DNA of 64,000 bases. Origin: Nitratireductor sp. Lineage in GTDB: Bacteria; Pseudomonadota; Alphaproteobacteria; Rhizobiales; Rhizobiaceae. A program made the position numbers and the translations under genes. Of this stretch, positions 52,930 through 62,687 are shown piece after piece. Location of the stretch: the NCBI GenBank assembly GCA_017854535.1, contig JAFMHL010000006.1:1-64000 (forward strand). The letters are read 5' to 3'. The notes beneath the pieces were generated by a model. It worked only from the letters and a program-made list of their open reading frames with translations. It did no database searches and had not been told where the DNA came from. Within the stretch, counting starts at the first letter, position 1; each line of letters opens with the position of its first letter.

Positions 52930-53336
52930 TGGGTAACATTTACGGCAATTCGAGTTTCAAGAACGGCTTGTTTTTTCTATTTTCAACAGCAGTATTATCA
53001 GCCTGCGTAACAAGCGCCAGTTTGGACAAAGGACCAGGAGCCCTGCTTTCGAAGGGCCTTGTTGCTGGTGAATTGGGCCGAGGACTGGATCCGCAGTCAA
53101 AACGCAAAGCAATTGATGCCGAAATAACCGCTCTTTCTAACTCTGCAACGGGAATGGAGACAAAGTGGCAAGGGCAAAAGAACACTTCAGGCATTGTCAT
53201 TCCTGGGCAACCTTTTGAAGTATCAGGAAAAATTTGCCGTCGGTATTCCCATGAGATCCTCGTAAATGGACAATCACAGTCTGATGAGGCAACCGCCTGT
53301 AAAAATGAAGACGGTGTTTGGGAACCCCTTCAGTGA
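52929..53336 (+). CDS. Lipoprotein, surface-antigen (17 kDa-like) C-terminal type
   Basis: A 135-residue protein with a lipobox at VLSAC (Cys about residue 26) and a mature domain with VIPGQPFEVSGKICRRYSHEI and ATACKNEDGVWEPL. This matches the small RT0821/17 kDa surface antigen-like C-terminal domain common in alphaproteobacterial outer-membrane lipoproteins. It is coupled to feuQ, suggesting joint expression with the two-component pair. Confidence 0.75.
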   Translation: MGNIYGNSSFKNGLFFLFSTAVLSACVTSASLDKGPGALLSKGLVAGELGRGLDPQSKRKAIDAEITALSNSATGMETKWQGQKNTSGIVIPGQPFEVSGKICRRYSHEILVNGQSQSDEATACKNEDGVWEPLQ

Positions 53337-53431
53337 TAAACCAGTGCATTCTTGTGCGACCTGTTGTCCAATTTGTTCCTTTAACGTTTGATCTACTTTT
53401 AATCAGTTGAAATTCGTCCTATTTAACGAGG

Positions 53432-54559
53432 ATGGTTTTCTGGATTTTCGCAGCAATAATGACTTTTTTAGCCGCGCTATGCGTGTTGCTGCCGCTATGG
53501 CGTGCCCAGCCAAAATCCATTTCCAATATTGAATTTGACAAAGCGCTCTACAAAGCGCGTGTTAATGAAATTGAGAAAGATGCTTCTCTAGGCAGGTTAA
53601 CGCCAGAAGCGGCAAAGACCGCAATTGCCGAAGAGGGCAGAAAACTGATTTCCTTGGCCAATCCAGCTGAAGCACAAACATCAAATTCTGCGTTCGGATC
53701 ATGGTCCGTTAAAGGAGCTCAGACCTACGGATTAATTCTGCTGCCGTTGGCGGCAATCGGAATTTATTTGTCTCTTGGAAATCCTGAAATGCCAGATGCC
53801 GGACTTGCATCACGTCTTGCTGTTCCCCCTGAGCAGCAATTAATAGACGATCTGGTTGCACGCGCCGAAGCGCACTTATCTAAAAATCCGCAGGATGTTC
53901 GCGGATGGGCGGTGCTTGCACCTGTCTACACAAGGGTTGGCAGAATGCAGGATGCGCTCAATGCTTGGTCGAGTGTTTATCGGCTTGCGCCTGAAACGCC
54001 TGAGATAAGGGCAACTCTTGGCGAAAGCATGATAGCGGCGGCAAACGGTGTTGTTACCTCTGAGGCTAAAGAGTTGTTCGAAGCCGAGTTAATGGCCAAC
54101 AACGCTTCGGCCAAAGCCAGATTTTATCTGGCCATGGCATTAGGACAGGAAGGCAAGCACAAAGAGGCAGTGGACGCCTGGCAGGAACTGATCAAAGGTG
54201 GATCAAGCCAATCGCCATGGATGGAAGCCGCCCAAGAGTTTTTGGCACAATCCGCAAAGGCCGCTAATATTGAGTTGGCCCCAGCAATCGCAGGACCTTC
54301 ACAAGAGCAGGTTGAAGCTGCTTCTGAAATGAGTGCCGAGGATCGCAATGAGATGATCAGCGGAATGGTTGCAGGATTGGCAGAAAAACTCGATGCCGAA
54401 CCGAAAAACAAACAAGGCTGGCAGCAGCTCATTCGCTCTTATATGGTCTTGGGGAGAAATGCGGACGCCGAAGCTGCAATCGAAAAGGCTGGAGCAATAT
54501 TCATAGACGATCGGCCATTTGTTGAGAGCCTGAAGTCGATTTTGACTACCAATAACTGA
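53432..54559 (+). CDS. ccmI: Cytochrome c maturation protein CcmI (CycH)
   Basis: A 375-residue membrane protein that holds apocytochrome c for haem ligation. There are two N-terminal membrane segments (about residues 2–22 and 92–112), the CcmI motif (LYKARVNEIEKDASLGRL), and a periplasmic TPR region (ARAEAHLSKNPQDVRGWAVLAP region, in part). First of four ccm genes in the order ccmI–E–F–H, as in rhizobial cycHJKL. Confidence 0.93.
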   Translation: MVFWIFAAIMTFLAALCVLLPLWRAQPKSISNIEFDKALYKARVNEIEKDASLGRLTPEAAKTAIAEEGRKLISLANPAEAQTSNSAFGSWSVKGAQTYGLILLPLAAIGIYLSLGNPEMPDAGLASRLAVPPEQQLIDDLVARAEAHLSKNPQDVRGWAVLAPVYTRVGRMQDALNAWSSVYRLAPETPEIRATLGESMIAAANGVVTSEAKELFEAELMANNASAKARFYLAMALGQEGKHKEAVDAWQELIKGGSSQSPWMEAAQEFLAQSAKAANIELAPAIAGPSQEQVEAASEMSAEDRNEMISGMVAGLAEKLDAEPKNKQGWQQLIRSYMVLGRNADAEAAIEKAGAIFIDDRPFVESLKSILTTNN

Positions 54560-54574
54560 GGTGAAGAAAAGCAG

Positions 54575-55015
54575 ATGACAAGAAAGCAAAAAAGACTTGC
54601 AATGATTGGCGCCATTGGTGGCGTGCTCTTGTCAGCTGTATTGTTGGTAATGTTCGCTTTGCGTGACGAGATCGTATTCTTTTATTCGCCAACTGATATC
54701 ATCGTTGAGCAAAAGGCTCGGCCAGGTGAGAGGTTTCGCCTCGGAGGTCTGGTGAAAGAAGGAACGATTGAACGGAACGGTCAGGAAATTTTGTTCACAA
54801 TCACAGATACGGAAAAAGATCTGCCCGTTCGTTTTGTAGGCATTCTCCCCGATTTGTTTCGCGAAGGGCAAGGCGTCATCGCCGAAGGGGTTATGGAGTC
54901 TGGAGCGCTTTTTGCCGCTGATAATGTGCTGGCAAAGCATGATGAAAATTACATGCCAAAAGAAGTCGCTGACACGTTGAAGGAAAAAGGCGTTTGGCAG
55001 GGAGAAGCTAAATGA
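54575..55015 (+). CDS. ccmE: Cytochrome c maturation haem chaperone CcmE (CycJ)
   Basis: A 146-residue membrane-anchored periplasmic haem chaperone. The covalent haem-binding motif H122-D-E-N-Y126 is intact (AKHDENYMP). It has an anchor at about residues 10–28 and an OB-fold body (RFRLGGLVKEGTI). Four bases overlap ccmF. Confidence 0.96.
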   Translation: MTRKQKRLAMIGAIGGVLLSAVLLVMFALRDEIVFFYSPTDIIVEQKARPGERFRLGGLVKEGTIERNGQEILFTITDTEKDLPVRFVGILPDLFREGQGVIAEGVMESGALFAADNVLAKHDENYMPKEVADTLKEKGVWQGEAK

Positions 55016-56997
55016 TTGCCGAACTAGGACATTATGCGCTGGTCTTGGCTTTGTTGCTTGCCCTTGTGCAGGGCAGTTTTCCGATTTTTGGCGCAAAAGC
55101 TGGCGATGAGAAATTGATGGCGCTAGGCCAATCAACAGCTTTCGGCAGTTTTTTATTTATTGCTCTTTCTTTTGCGGCTTTGACACATGCTTACGTCATT
55201 TCAGATTTCTCACTTCAAAATGTATGGGAAAATTCGCATTCAGCTAAACCGATGCTGTATAAAATTACTGGCGTTTGGGGGAACCATGAAGGTTCGATGC
55301 TACTATGGATTTTGATCCTTAGTTTCTTTGGCGCTTTAGTCGCATGGTTTGGAACCACGCTGCCAAGTGATTTGCGGGCAAATGTTCTGGGCGTTCAAGC
55401 TTGGATAGTCATAGCATTTTTGCTTTTCATTCTTTTGACGTCCAATCCGTTCAATCGTCTTACGCCGGCACCTTTCGAAGGCAATGATTTAAACCCGATA
55501 TTGCAAGATATCGGGCTCGCTATTCATCCACCTATGTTATATTTGGGCTATGTTGGTTTCTCTGTGACCTTTTCATTTGCCGTTGCGGCCATGATCAGCG
55601 GGCGAATAGATGCAGCTTGGGCACGCTGGGTTCGGCCTTGGGCACTAACCGCTTGGATTTTTCTCACCGCAGGTATTTCGATGGGCTCATACTGGGCCTA
55701 TTATGAACTTGGCTGGGGTGGTTGGTGGTTCTGGGACCCGGTTGAAAACGCTTCCTTTATCCCATGGTTGGTCGGAACAGCGTTGCTCCACTCGGCTCTT
55801 GTGATGGAAAAGCGAGAAGCCTTGAAGATCTGGACTATTCTTCTGGCAATCATCACATTCTCAATGGCATTACTTGGAACTTTCCTGGTTCGTTCAGGCG
55901 TTCTGACATCGGTTCATTCTTTTGCCAATGATCCTGAGCGCGGTGTTTTCATTCTTATGATCCTGCTGGTGTTTATCGGCGGATCTTTAACCTTATTTGC
56001 AATCCGGGCGCCGTCGTTGAAAGCTGGCGGCTTGTTCCAGCCAATCTCACGTGAAGGTGCGTTGGTATTTAACAATGTGTTTTTGGCAACTGCTGCTGCA
56101 ACAGTTCTGACAGGAACGCTGTATCCTCTAGTCGTGGAAGCGATTTCTGGCGAGAAAATTTCTGTTGGGCCTCCCTTCTTCAACATCACGTTTGGGCCTT
56201 TGATGGTTCCGTTGTTGATGCTGATACCCTTAGGGCCTCTGCTTTCATGGAAACGCGCTGATTTATATCCGGCAATGCAGCGGCTCTATTGGGTTGCTGG
56301 GTTGGCCTTGTTGGCAGCCATTTTAGTTTTAGCTTTTACAGAAGATCAGCCAGTATTAGCATCGATCGGCATCGGACTTGCCGTTTGGTGTATGCTGGGA
56401 GCTTTCGCTGAAATCGTCTCAAGGGCAGGCTTTTTCAAAAATTCGGCTACTATAGCTTTTGCAAGATTGCGCGGTTTGCCTCGAACCATGTGGGGAACCG
56501 CATTTGGACATTTTGGGATGGGCGTATTACTTCTCGGGGTTGTTGCGGTAACGGCCTTTGAAAAAGAAAGTGTTGCCGAACTGGCTCCAGGTGAAACGAT
56601 GGAAATCGGTGAATACCAATTACGGTTCGATGGTTTGTTGCCTGTAACTGGGCCCAATTTTTCAGAAAACATCGCTACTGTTCAAGTTATCAAAGAGGGC
56701 AGCCGTCCATTTGTCTTGAAACCTTCAAAACGGTTTTATCAGGCGCGCCAAATGCCGACGACTGAAGCTGCTATTGAGTCTATTGGGTTCTCTCAATTGT
56801 ATTTGTCCCTTGGAGATGTTTCCAGAGAAGGAAAAGTTGTGTTGCGAGCCTGGTGGAAACCGGCGATCATTCTAATTTGGCTTGGAACCATATTCATGGT
56901 CCTAGGCGGGTCCATTTCCTTGTCTGACAGGCGCTTGCGTGTAGGTGTTGCAAAGGCATCAAAGGCTCGTTTGGAGGCACAGACAGCCAATGCTTAA
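55012..56997 (+). CDS. ccmF: Cytochrome c haem lyase subunit CcmF (CycK)
   Basis: A 661-residue polytopic protein with the haem-handling tryptophan motif [15 protein letters not shown] and HEGSMLLW, about 14–15 membrane helices and a periplasmic loop near the C-terminus. It works with CcmH and CcmI to attach haem to CXXCH apocytochromes, such as those at 28–29.6 kb. Overlaps ccmH by eight bases. Confidence 0.96.
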   Translation: MIAELGHYALVLALLLALVQGSFPIFGAKAGDEKLMALGQSTAFGSFLFIALSFAALTHAYVISDFSLQNVWENSHSAKPMLYKITGVWGNHEGSMLLWILILSFFGALVAWFGTTLPSDLRANVLGVQAWIVIAFLLFILLTSNPFNRLTPAPFEGNDLNPILQDIGLAIHPPMLYLGYVGFSVTFSFAVAAMISGRIDAAWARWVRPWALTAWIFLTAGISMGSYWAYYELGWGGWWFWDPVENASFIPWLVGTALLHSALVMEKREALKIWTILLAIITFSMALLGTFLVRSGVLTSVHSFANDPERGVFILMILLVFIGGSLTLFAIRAPSLKAGGLFQPISREGALVFNNVFLATAAATVLTGTLYPLVVEAISGEKISVGPPFFNITFGPLMVPLLMLIPLGPLLSWKRADLYPAMQRLYWVAGLALLAAILVLAFTEDQPVLASIGIGLAVWCMLGAFAEIVSRAGFFKNSATIAFARLRGLPRTMWGTAFGHFGMGVLLLGVVAVTAFEKESVAELAPGETMEIGEYQLRFDGLLPVTGPNFSENIATVQVIKEGSRPFVLKPSKRFYQARQMPTTEAAIESIGFSQLYLSLGDVSREGKVVLRAWWKPAIILIWLGTIFMVLGGSISLSDRRLRVGVAKASKARLEAQTANA

Positions 56998-57478
56998 GCG
57001 CGTTTTTCAAATACTAATCTTGTTCAGCATGCTTGCGCTGATATCGGTTCGTCCTACATTTGCGGTTAATCCCAATGAGATTTTGCCAGATGCTCAATTG
57101 GAGCGACGCGCTCGCGATCTTTCATCGATCATTCGATGCATGAAGTGCCAAAATCAGTCGATCGATGACTCAGATGCGGACTTGGCAAAAGATCTGCGCA
57201 TCCTTGTCAGGGAAAGACTGACTGAGGGGGATAGCGATCAACAAGTGTTGGATTATTTGGTAGATCGCTATGGTGAATTCGTCTTGCTGAAACCACAATT
57301 TTCTATTTCAAATCTTGCCCTTTGGGGCATACCTGTATTGGCCTTTTTACTAGCACTGTTATTTTCATGGCGGTTAATTGGAAACAAGCAAGACAAGTCA
57401 GCAAAACTTGCTTCTTCAGACATTCTTACAGATCACGAAAATACTGAACTCACGAAGATTTTGAATGAACGTGAGTGA
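56990..57478 (+). CDS. ccmH: Cytochrome c maturation protein CcmH (CycL)
   Basis: A 162-residue periplasmic thioredox protein with a signal peptide (cleavage near FAV), the redox pair C50-x-x-C53 in [16 protein letters not shown], and a C-terminal membrane anchor ([18 protein letters not shown]). It reduces apocytochrome cysteines before haem attachment. ATG 56990 fits the signal peptide. Confidence 0.95.
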   Translation: MLKRVFQILILFSMLALISVRPTFAVNPNEILPDAQLERRARDLSSIIRCMKCQNQSIDDSDADLAKDLRILVRERLTEGDSDQQVLDYLVDRYGEFVLLKPQFSISNLALWGIPVLAFLLALLFSWRLIGNKQDKSAKLASSDILTDHENTELTKILNERE

Positions 57479-57521
57479 AAGATGATGCAGGGTCTTTTTG
57501 AAATAAAAGAGGGAATGTATC

Positions 57522-58745
57522 ATGTCAGTTCAAAAACTTGAATTTGAAGGTGGAAATGGCGCGCAACTGGCGGCCAGACTTGAGTTGCCGGCGGGCGAAC
57601 CGATTGCATATGCCATCTTTGCTCATTGTTTCACATGTTCGAAAGACCTTAACGCTACAAGGCGTATTTCCTCGGCTTTATCAGTTAAGGGAATTGCTGT
57701 TCTAAGTTTTGATTTTACTGGCCTCGGACATTCTCAAGGTGAATTTGCGTCAACAAACTTTTCATCCAATATAGCTGATCTTGTTCGCGCTGCTGATTTT
57801 CTCAAAGAAAAATTTCAATCTCCGTCTCTGCTGATTGGTCATTCTTTAGGTGGCGCTGCAGTCTTGGTGGCAGCAAGCAGCATAACGTCTGTAAAAGCCG
57901 TCGTGACCATAGGTGCTCCGGCTGATGCAAATCATGTGACCCATAACTTTGGCGCAAAGATTTCCGAGATTGAGAAAACTGGCAAGGCGGAAGTTAGCCT
58001 TGGCGGGCGCAATTTTACAATCCAAAAGCAGTTCTTGGAAGATTTGGCGGGATCGTCAGTTACCGATCATGTACGAAAACTGAAAAAACCGTTGTTGATT
58101 TTACATGCCCCTTTGGATCAAACAGTAGGCGTTGAAAATGCTGGGGAATTGTTTAGCGCCGCCAAACATCCAAAAAGTTTCATCTCCCTCGATCAGGCAG
58201 ATCATCTGCTTAGCAATGCCAAGGACGCTGAGTATGTAGCGGCTAGTATTGCCTCTTGGAGCATGCGCTATTTACCAAAAGCTGAAATGGCTGATTCCAC
58301 TCAAAGCGCAGAGGGAGTGTTGGTGCGTGAAACCAGAGCAGGAAAATTCCAAAACGAGATCTTTGCGGGAAAACATCATCTACTCGCAGATGAACCCGCT
58401 TCTTATGGTGGGGATGATACTGGGCCATCTCCCTACGAATATATGTCTGCTGCGCTTGGGGCTTGCACCAATATGACCCTGAGGATGTATTCAGATCGAA
58501 AGAGCCTTGGCCTTGGGGAAATTAAAGTCGAGGTTATTCACGACAAAATTCACGGAAAAGACTGTGAGGAATGTGCTGAGTCTGTCAAAGAGGCAGGCGG
58601 AAAAATTGATCAATTTCATCGTATAATAACCGTTGATGCAGCGCTTGATGAAACAACAAGAGACAAAATTTTGGAAATTGCTGATAAATGCCCTGTCCAT
58701 AAAACATTGCACGCAACTTCGCATATCAAAACATCAATTGCTTGA
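57522..58745 (+). CDS. Alpha/beta hydrolase – OsmC fusion protein
   Basis: A 407-residue two-domain protein. Residues about 1–250 form an alpha/beta hydrolase with the nucleophile in IGHSLGG, an Asp in HAPLDQTVG and a His in DQADHLL. Residues about 270–405 form an OsmC/Ohr-like domain with both peroxidatic-type cysteines (ALGACTNMTLRMY and ADKCPVHKTL). OsmC proteins reduce organic hydroperoxides; fused to a hydrolase, the pair may act on lipid-derived substrates (inference). This fusion is a recognised family. It lies between ccmH and degP on the same strand. Confidence 0.9.
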   Translation: MSVQKLEFEGGNGAQLAARLELPAGEPIAYAIFAHCFTCSKDLNATRRISSALSVKGIAVLSFDFTGLGHSQGEFASTNFSSNIADLVRAADFLKEKFQSPSLLIGHSLGGAAVLVAASSITSVKAVVTIGAPADANHVTHNFGAKISEIEKTGKAEVSLGGRNFTIQKQFLEDLAGSSVTDHVRKLKKPLLILHAPLDQTVGVENAGELFSAAKHPKSFISLDQADHLLSNAKDAEYVAASIASWSMRYLPKAEMADSTQSAEGVLVRETRAGKFQNEIFAGKHHLLADEPASYGGDDTGPSPYEYMSAALGACTNMTLRMYSDRKSLGLGEIKVEVIHDKIHGKDCEECAESVKEAGGKIDQFHRIITVDAALDETTRDKILEIADKCPVHKTLHATSHIKTSIA

Positions 58746-58887
58746 AACGTTCGATATCTATGTTTGATCTGCGAACATGACAGAAAATTAATCTCACCGT
58801 AATAGTCGGGTAATTCGACATATCCCATATTGGTATCACGAAAACGCAGCAATGCATTTTTCGGCCCACTGAACCAAAGGGAAAATT

Positions 58888-60429
58888 ATGAACAAATCGA
58901 AAACTACCATTCAAAAGCGGGTGTTAACTGGCCTGATGGCTTCAGCCGTCGCCGTTTCTGCTTTTGCACTATCTCCTAATACCCAAAACATATTGTCTTT
59001 CCCATCAGCTTACGCTGATGCTGTTCGCGTAAATGCTCCCAAGGCACAAGGCTTTGCCGATGTCGTTGAAGCTGTCTCTCCTGCAGTCGTCAGCGTCCGC
59101 GTAGAGCAAGTTATTCAGCCCGCCTCTGATGATGGCGATGATGAAGAATTTCGTTTCGACCGCAGATTTGGCGGTGGTGATCGCGACATGCCGGAATTTT
59201 TCAAAAACAATCCTGATCTTTTCAAACGCTTTTTCGGCGAAAAAGGACCGCGCGGTGACCGAGGAATGCGCCCTCATGGCAAACGTAATTTTGGATCCTC
59301 TCAAGGGTCAGGTTTCTTTATTTCAGAAGACGGATATTTGGTTACCAATAACCACGTCATTGATGGCGGAACGAAATATACAATTGTCATGAATGATGGC
59401 ACTGAAATGGAAGCCAAACTGATTGGTGCTGACAAACGTTCGGACTTGGCGGTTTTGAAGGTCGATACAGATCAAAAATTCACCTATGTCGGCTTTTCAG
59501 AAACCAATCCACGCATTGGCGATTGGGTAGTTGCTGTCGGCAATCCATTTGGCTTGGGTGGAACGGTTACTGCAGGCATTGTATCAGCCCAAGGCAGGGA
59601 AGTTGGCGCCAGCCGTTATGATGACTTCATCCAAATCGATGCTGCCGTCAATAAAGGCAATTCCGGCGGTCCTGCTTTTGACCTGAACGGTGAAGTTATA
59701 GGAGTGAATACAGCGATCTTCTCGCCCTCTGGCGGTAATGTGGGGATCGCATTTGCTATTCCTGCTGCCACGTCCCGTGAAATTGTCGATGATCTAATTG
59801 CCAATGGTACGGTTGTTCGTGGGTGGCTAGGTGTTCAAATTCAGCCAGTTACCAAAGACATTGCTGAGGCCCTGGCTCTTGATGAAGCCAATGGTGCGAT
59901 GGTGACAGAACCTCAAGAAGATAGTCCTGCATCAAAAGCAGGGATCAAATCTGGTGATGTCATTATTGCAGTAAATGGTCAAATTGTTCGCGGACCAAAG
60001 GCTTTGGCTCGTCTGATTGGCGAGTTTGATCCAGACAGCAAAGTAAACCTTACAATTGTCCGTAATGGCGAGGAGCAGGACATTTCTGTTACGCTCGGCA
60101 AATTGGCTGAGACAACTCTTGCTGCAAATTCAGAAGATAATTCAGAAGTCGAGCCTTTGTTGAGCGACAAATTAGGTTTGGCACTTGCCCAATCCCCCGA
60201 CGGTGATGGCGTTCTAGTTCTTGAAGTAGCACCAGACAGCGCGGCTGATACAAAGGGCTTGAGGGCTGGAGATATCGTCGCATCAGTCAATGGTGAAAAA
60301 GTTGGCGATCCGCAGGATGTCGAAAAATATGTTGAGCAGGCGCAAAGCGCTGGCCGTAAAAGCACGCTTTTCCAAATTAAGCGCGAAGGCCGTTCAAGCT
60401 TTGTGGCCATTCCTTTCGACAAAGGTTGA
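58888..60429 (+). CDS. degP: Periplasmic serine protease DegP/HtrA (Do type)
   Basis: A 513-residue protease/chaperone for misfolded envelope proteins, with a signal peptide (cleavage near SAYADA), a protease domain with H156, D186 and S259 (GNSGGPAF), and two PDZ domains (about residues 290–395 and 415–500). The region following the signal is Asp/Gly/Arg-rich. It follows the ccm genes, as in Sinorhizobium (cycHJKL–degP1), and has its own 142-base upstream gap and a terminator. Confidence 0.95.
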   Translation: MNKSKTTIQKRVLTGLMASAVAVSAFALSPNTQNILSFPSAYADAVRVNAPKAQGFADVVEAVSPAVVSVRVEQVIQPASDDGDDEEFRFDRRFGGGDRDMPEFFKNNPDLFKRFFGEKGPRGDRGMRPHGKRNFGSSQGSGFFISEDGYLVTNNHVIDGGTKYTIVMNDGTEMEAKLIGADKRSDLAVLKVDTDQKFTYVGFSETNPRIGDWVVAVGNPFGLGGTVTAGIVSAQGREVGASRYDDFIQIDAAVNKGNSGGPAFDLNGEVIGVNTAIFSPSGGNVGIAFAIPAATSREIVDDLIANGTVVRGWLGVQIQPVTKDIAEALALDEANGAMVTEPQEDSPASKAGIKSGDVIIAVNGQIVRGPKALARLIGEFDPDSKVNLTIVRNGEEQDISVTLGKLAETTLAANSEDNSEVEPLLSDKLGLALAQSPDGDGVLVLEVAPDSAADTKGLRAGDIVASVNGEKVGDPQDVEKYVEQAQSAGRKSTLFQIKREGRSSFVAIPFDKG

Positions 60430-60487
60430 TTGGATTATCAGAAGTTATTGCGGCCATCAATTGTTTGAGTAAGCTGTAATACCAAGT

Positions 60488-60522
60488 CGGCGGGCAGTTC
60501 CCCTTTGTCCGCCGTTTTATTT
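60488..60522 (+). terminator. Rho-independent terminator after degP
   Basis: CGGCGGG (60488–60494) pairs with TCCGCCG (60508–60514, one G·U) around a 13-base loop, followed by TTTTATTTT. Confidence 0.8.
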
Positions 60523-60563
60523 TCTACCTTTCGTTAGTGCGCGTCTTGTAATATGGATTTTGA

Positions 60564-61244
60564 ATGAAAATATTGATCGTTGAAGATGATAAAGAAGCAT
60601 CAGCTTATCTTGCCAAAGCATTGAAAGAAGCTGGCCATAATCCTGATCAGGCAGCTGATGGTGAAGCGGGTTTAGAAATGGGCCGGTCGTCCACCTATGA
60701 TGTTTTGATCGTAGATCGGATGTTACCAAAACTGGATGGCTTGTCACTCATCAGCGCCTTGAGATCTGAAGGCGATGAAACGCCAATGTTGATTTTATCA
60801 GCCCTTGGTCAGGTAGATGATCGGGTCAAAGGGCTGCGTTCAGGCGGAGATGATTATCTCACCAAGCCTTATGCCTTTTCAGAATTGTTAGCCCGTGTTG
60901 AAATTTTGGCGCGTCGTAAGAAACCCGATGAAGCAGAAACGCATCTGGCAGTTGGAGAATTGGAACTGGACAGGCTGACCCGCGAAGTACGCCGGGAGGG
61001 TAAAAAAATCTTGTTACAGCCGCGCGAGTTTCGTTTGCTCGAATATCTGATGCGTAATGCAGGCAAAGTTGTTACGCGCACAATGTTATTGGAAGAAGTC
61101 TGGGACTATCATTTTGATCCCCAGACCAATGTCATTGACGTCCATGTTTCGCGCCTTCGCTCCAAAATCGACAAAGATTTTGGTGAGCCAATGCTTCACA
61201 CCATAAGAGGTGCTGGGTACCTTTTGAAGGTTGAACAGGAATAA
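60564..61244 (+). CDS. OmpR-family response regulator
   Basis: A 226-residue regulator with a receiver domain (acidic pair VEDDKE, D51 in LIVDRMLPKLDG, Lys in LTKPYAF) and a winged-helix DNA-binding domain (LQPREFRLLEYLMRN, NVIDVHVSRLRSK, IRGAGYLL). It resembles the CusR/QseB-like group. The kinase gene follows nine bases after the stop. The signal is unknown; placement after degP suggests envelope or metal stress (inference). Confidence 0.92.
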   Translation: MKILIVEDDKEASAYLAKALKEAGHNPDQAADGEAGLEMGRSSTYDVLIVDRMLPKLDGLSLISALRSEGDETPMLILSALGQVDDRVKGLRSGGDDYLTKPYAFSELLARVEILARRKKPDEAETHLAVGELELDRLTREVRREGKKILLQPREFRLLEYLMRNAGKVVTRTMLLEEVWDYHFDPQTNVIDVHVSRLRSKIDKDFGEPMLHTIRGAGYLLKVEQE

Positions 61245-61253
61245 CTATACCAA

Positions 61254-62660
61254 ATGTGGAAGCGGCTAAAATCCTTATTGCGCGTTACGGCCGTTCGCTT
61301 GTCGATTGCCTATACGCTTGCTTTTGGCCTGCTGGCTATCATCCTCGTTTTTTACATGACAGGTAGCGCCGTTGATTACCTGCGCCAACAATTTCAGTCG
61401 AGCATCAATCAGGAAATTACTTCTCTTCGCACTATTTATGAAAGCCGTGGATTGAATGCGCTGGTGAGAACCATGGAGGTTCGCGCTCGTGCGCCTGGCG
61501 CAAATTTATATGTCATTAGCGATCCGGCAGGTTCGATCATTGCAGGTAATGTTCGCGATATTGATAGTGATTTGTTGGCAGAAACCGGCTGGCATATGCA
61601 TCCCTTTGAATATGAGGGTTTTGATACTGATCGAAGCGCAAACGGAGAGCGTGATCAAAAAAGTAGAGCAGTCGCCCGATCTTTTGAACTGCCTAATGGA
61701 ATGCGCATTCTCGTCGGCGAAGACATTGGTGAGCCTGAGCGCTTGCGCGGTGTCGTAAGAAAAGCGCTTTCTTTCTCACTAGGAATGATGCTGCTTGTGG
61801 GGTTTCTGATCTGGTATTTTGTTGGGAGCAGAGCGCTTAAACGCATAGACATGGTCTCTAAGTCGACCGAGCGGATATTGGCAGGCGACCAGTCTGAACG
61901 ACTTCCTGTAACAGGTGTCAATGATGAGTTTGACCGTCTCTCCAAACGTATGAATGTGATGCTTGATCGAATATCTCTGCTCGACAAAGGGCTAAGAAAT
62001 GTTTCTGATTCAATCGCTCATGATTTGAAAACACCACTCACCAGGCTCCGAAACAAGGCAGATGCTGCACTTACTGCTGATCATGAAGATAGCAAAAGCC
62101 GTGAGGCATTGACGGAAGTCATCGCGGACTCCGATCAACTGATCAAAACTTTTAATGCGCTTTTGATGATTTCTCGCGTTGAAGCTGGTTCTCAAATTGC
62201 TGAATTAGCGGTGCTTGATATGAGTGCGCTTTTGGAAGATGTTGCAGAGTTATATGAGCCGGTGTGCGAAGAGGAAGGGTTTGAACTGGAAGTCAAAATT
62301 GACAGCGATGTGAAAGTTCTAGGCAATCGTGAACTTCTTTCGCAGGCATTGGCCAATTTGTTGGATAACGCTCTAAAATATGGTGCGACGAATGGTGAAA
62401 CCAATCGTAAAGTCACGATAGGTTTGCGCAAAGAAGGTAAGGCAGTTATCGCCTATGTTGCAGACCAAGGGCAGGGTATTGCCGCTTCTGACAGAGAAAG
62501 AGTCAAGGAACGTTTTGCCCGTCTTGATGAGAGTCGTTCTTTGCCCGGGAACGGATTGGGGCTTGCGTTGGTTGATGCAATAGCCAAACTACATAATGGT
62601 AGATTCGAGTTGGGAGACGCGAAGCCAGGATTGTTGGCAGAACTTATTTTCCCAGCGTAA
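61254..62660 (+). CDS. Sensor histidine kinase (HAMP type)
   Basis: A 468-residue membrane kinase with two membrane segments (about residues 14–36 and 172–192) and a periplasmic sensor between them. HAMP (residues about 192–245), HisKA with H256 (SIAHDLKTPLTRLRN) and HATPase (NLLDNALKYG, DQGQGIAASD, GNGLGLALV) follow. It forms a pair with the regulator just upstream. In rhizobia a two-component pair occupies this same place between degP1 and glnE. Confidence 0.92.
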   Translation: MWKRLKSLLRVTAVRLSIAYTLAFGLLAIILVFYMTGSAVDYLRQQFQSSINQEITSLRTIYESRGLNALVRTMEVRARAPGANLYVISDPAGSIIAGNVRDIDSDLLAETGWHMHPFEYEGFDTDRSANGERDQKSRAVARSFELPNGMRILVGEDIGEPERLRGVVRKALSFSLGMMLLVGFLIWYFVGSRALKRIDMVSKSTERILAGDQSERLPVTGVNDEFDRLSKRMNVMLDRISLLDKGLRNVSDSIAHDLKTPLTRLRNKADAALTADHEDSKSREALTEVIADSDQLIKTFNALLMISRVEAGSQIAELAVLDMSALLEDVAELYEPVCEEEGFELEVKIDSDVKVLGNRELLSQALANLLDNALKYGATNGETNRKVTIGLRKEGKAVIAYVADQGQGIAASDRERVKERFARLDESRSLPGNGLGLALVDAIAKLHNGRFELGDAKPGLLAELIFPA

Positions 62661-62687
62661 CTCAAACTCTGTGAAATGAAGTAACCA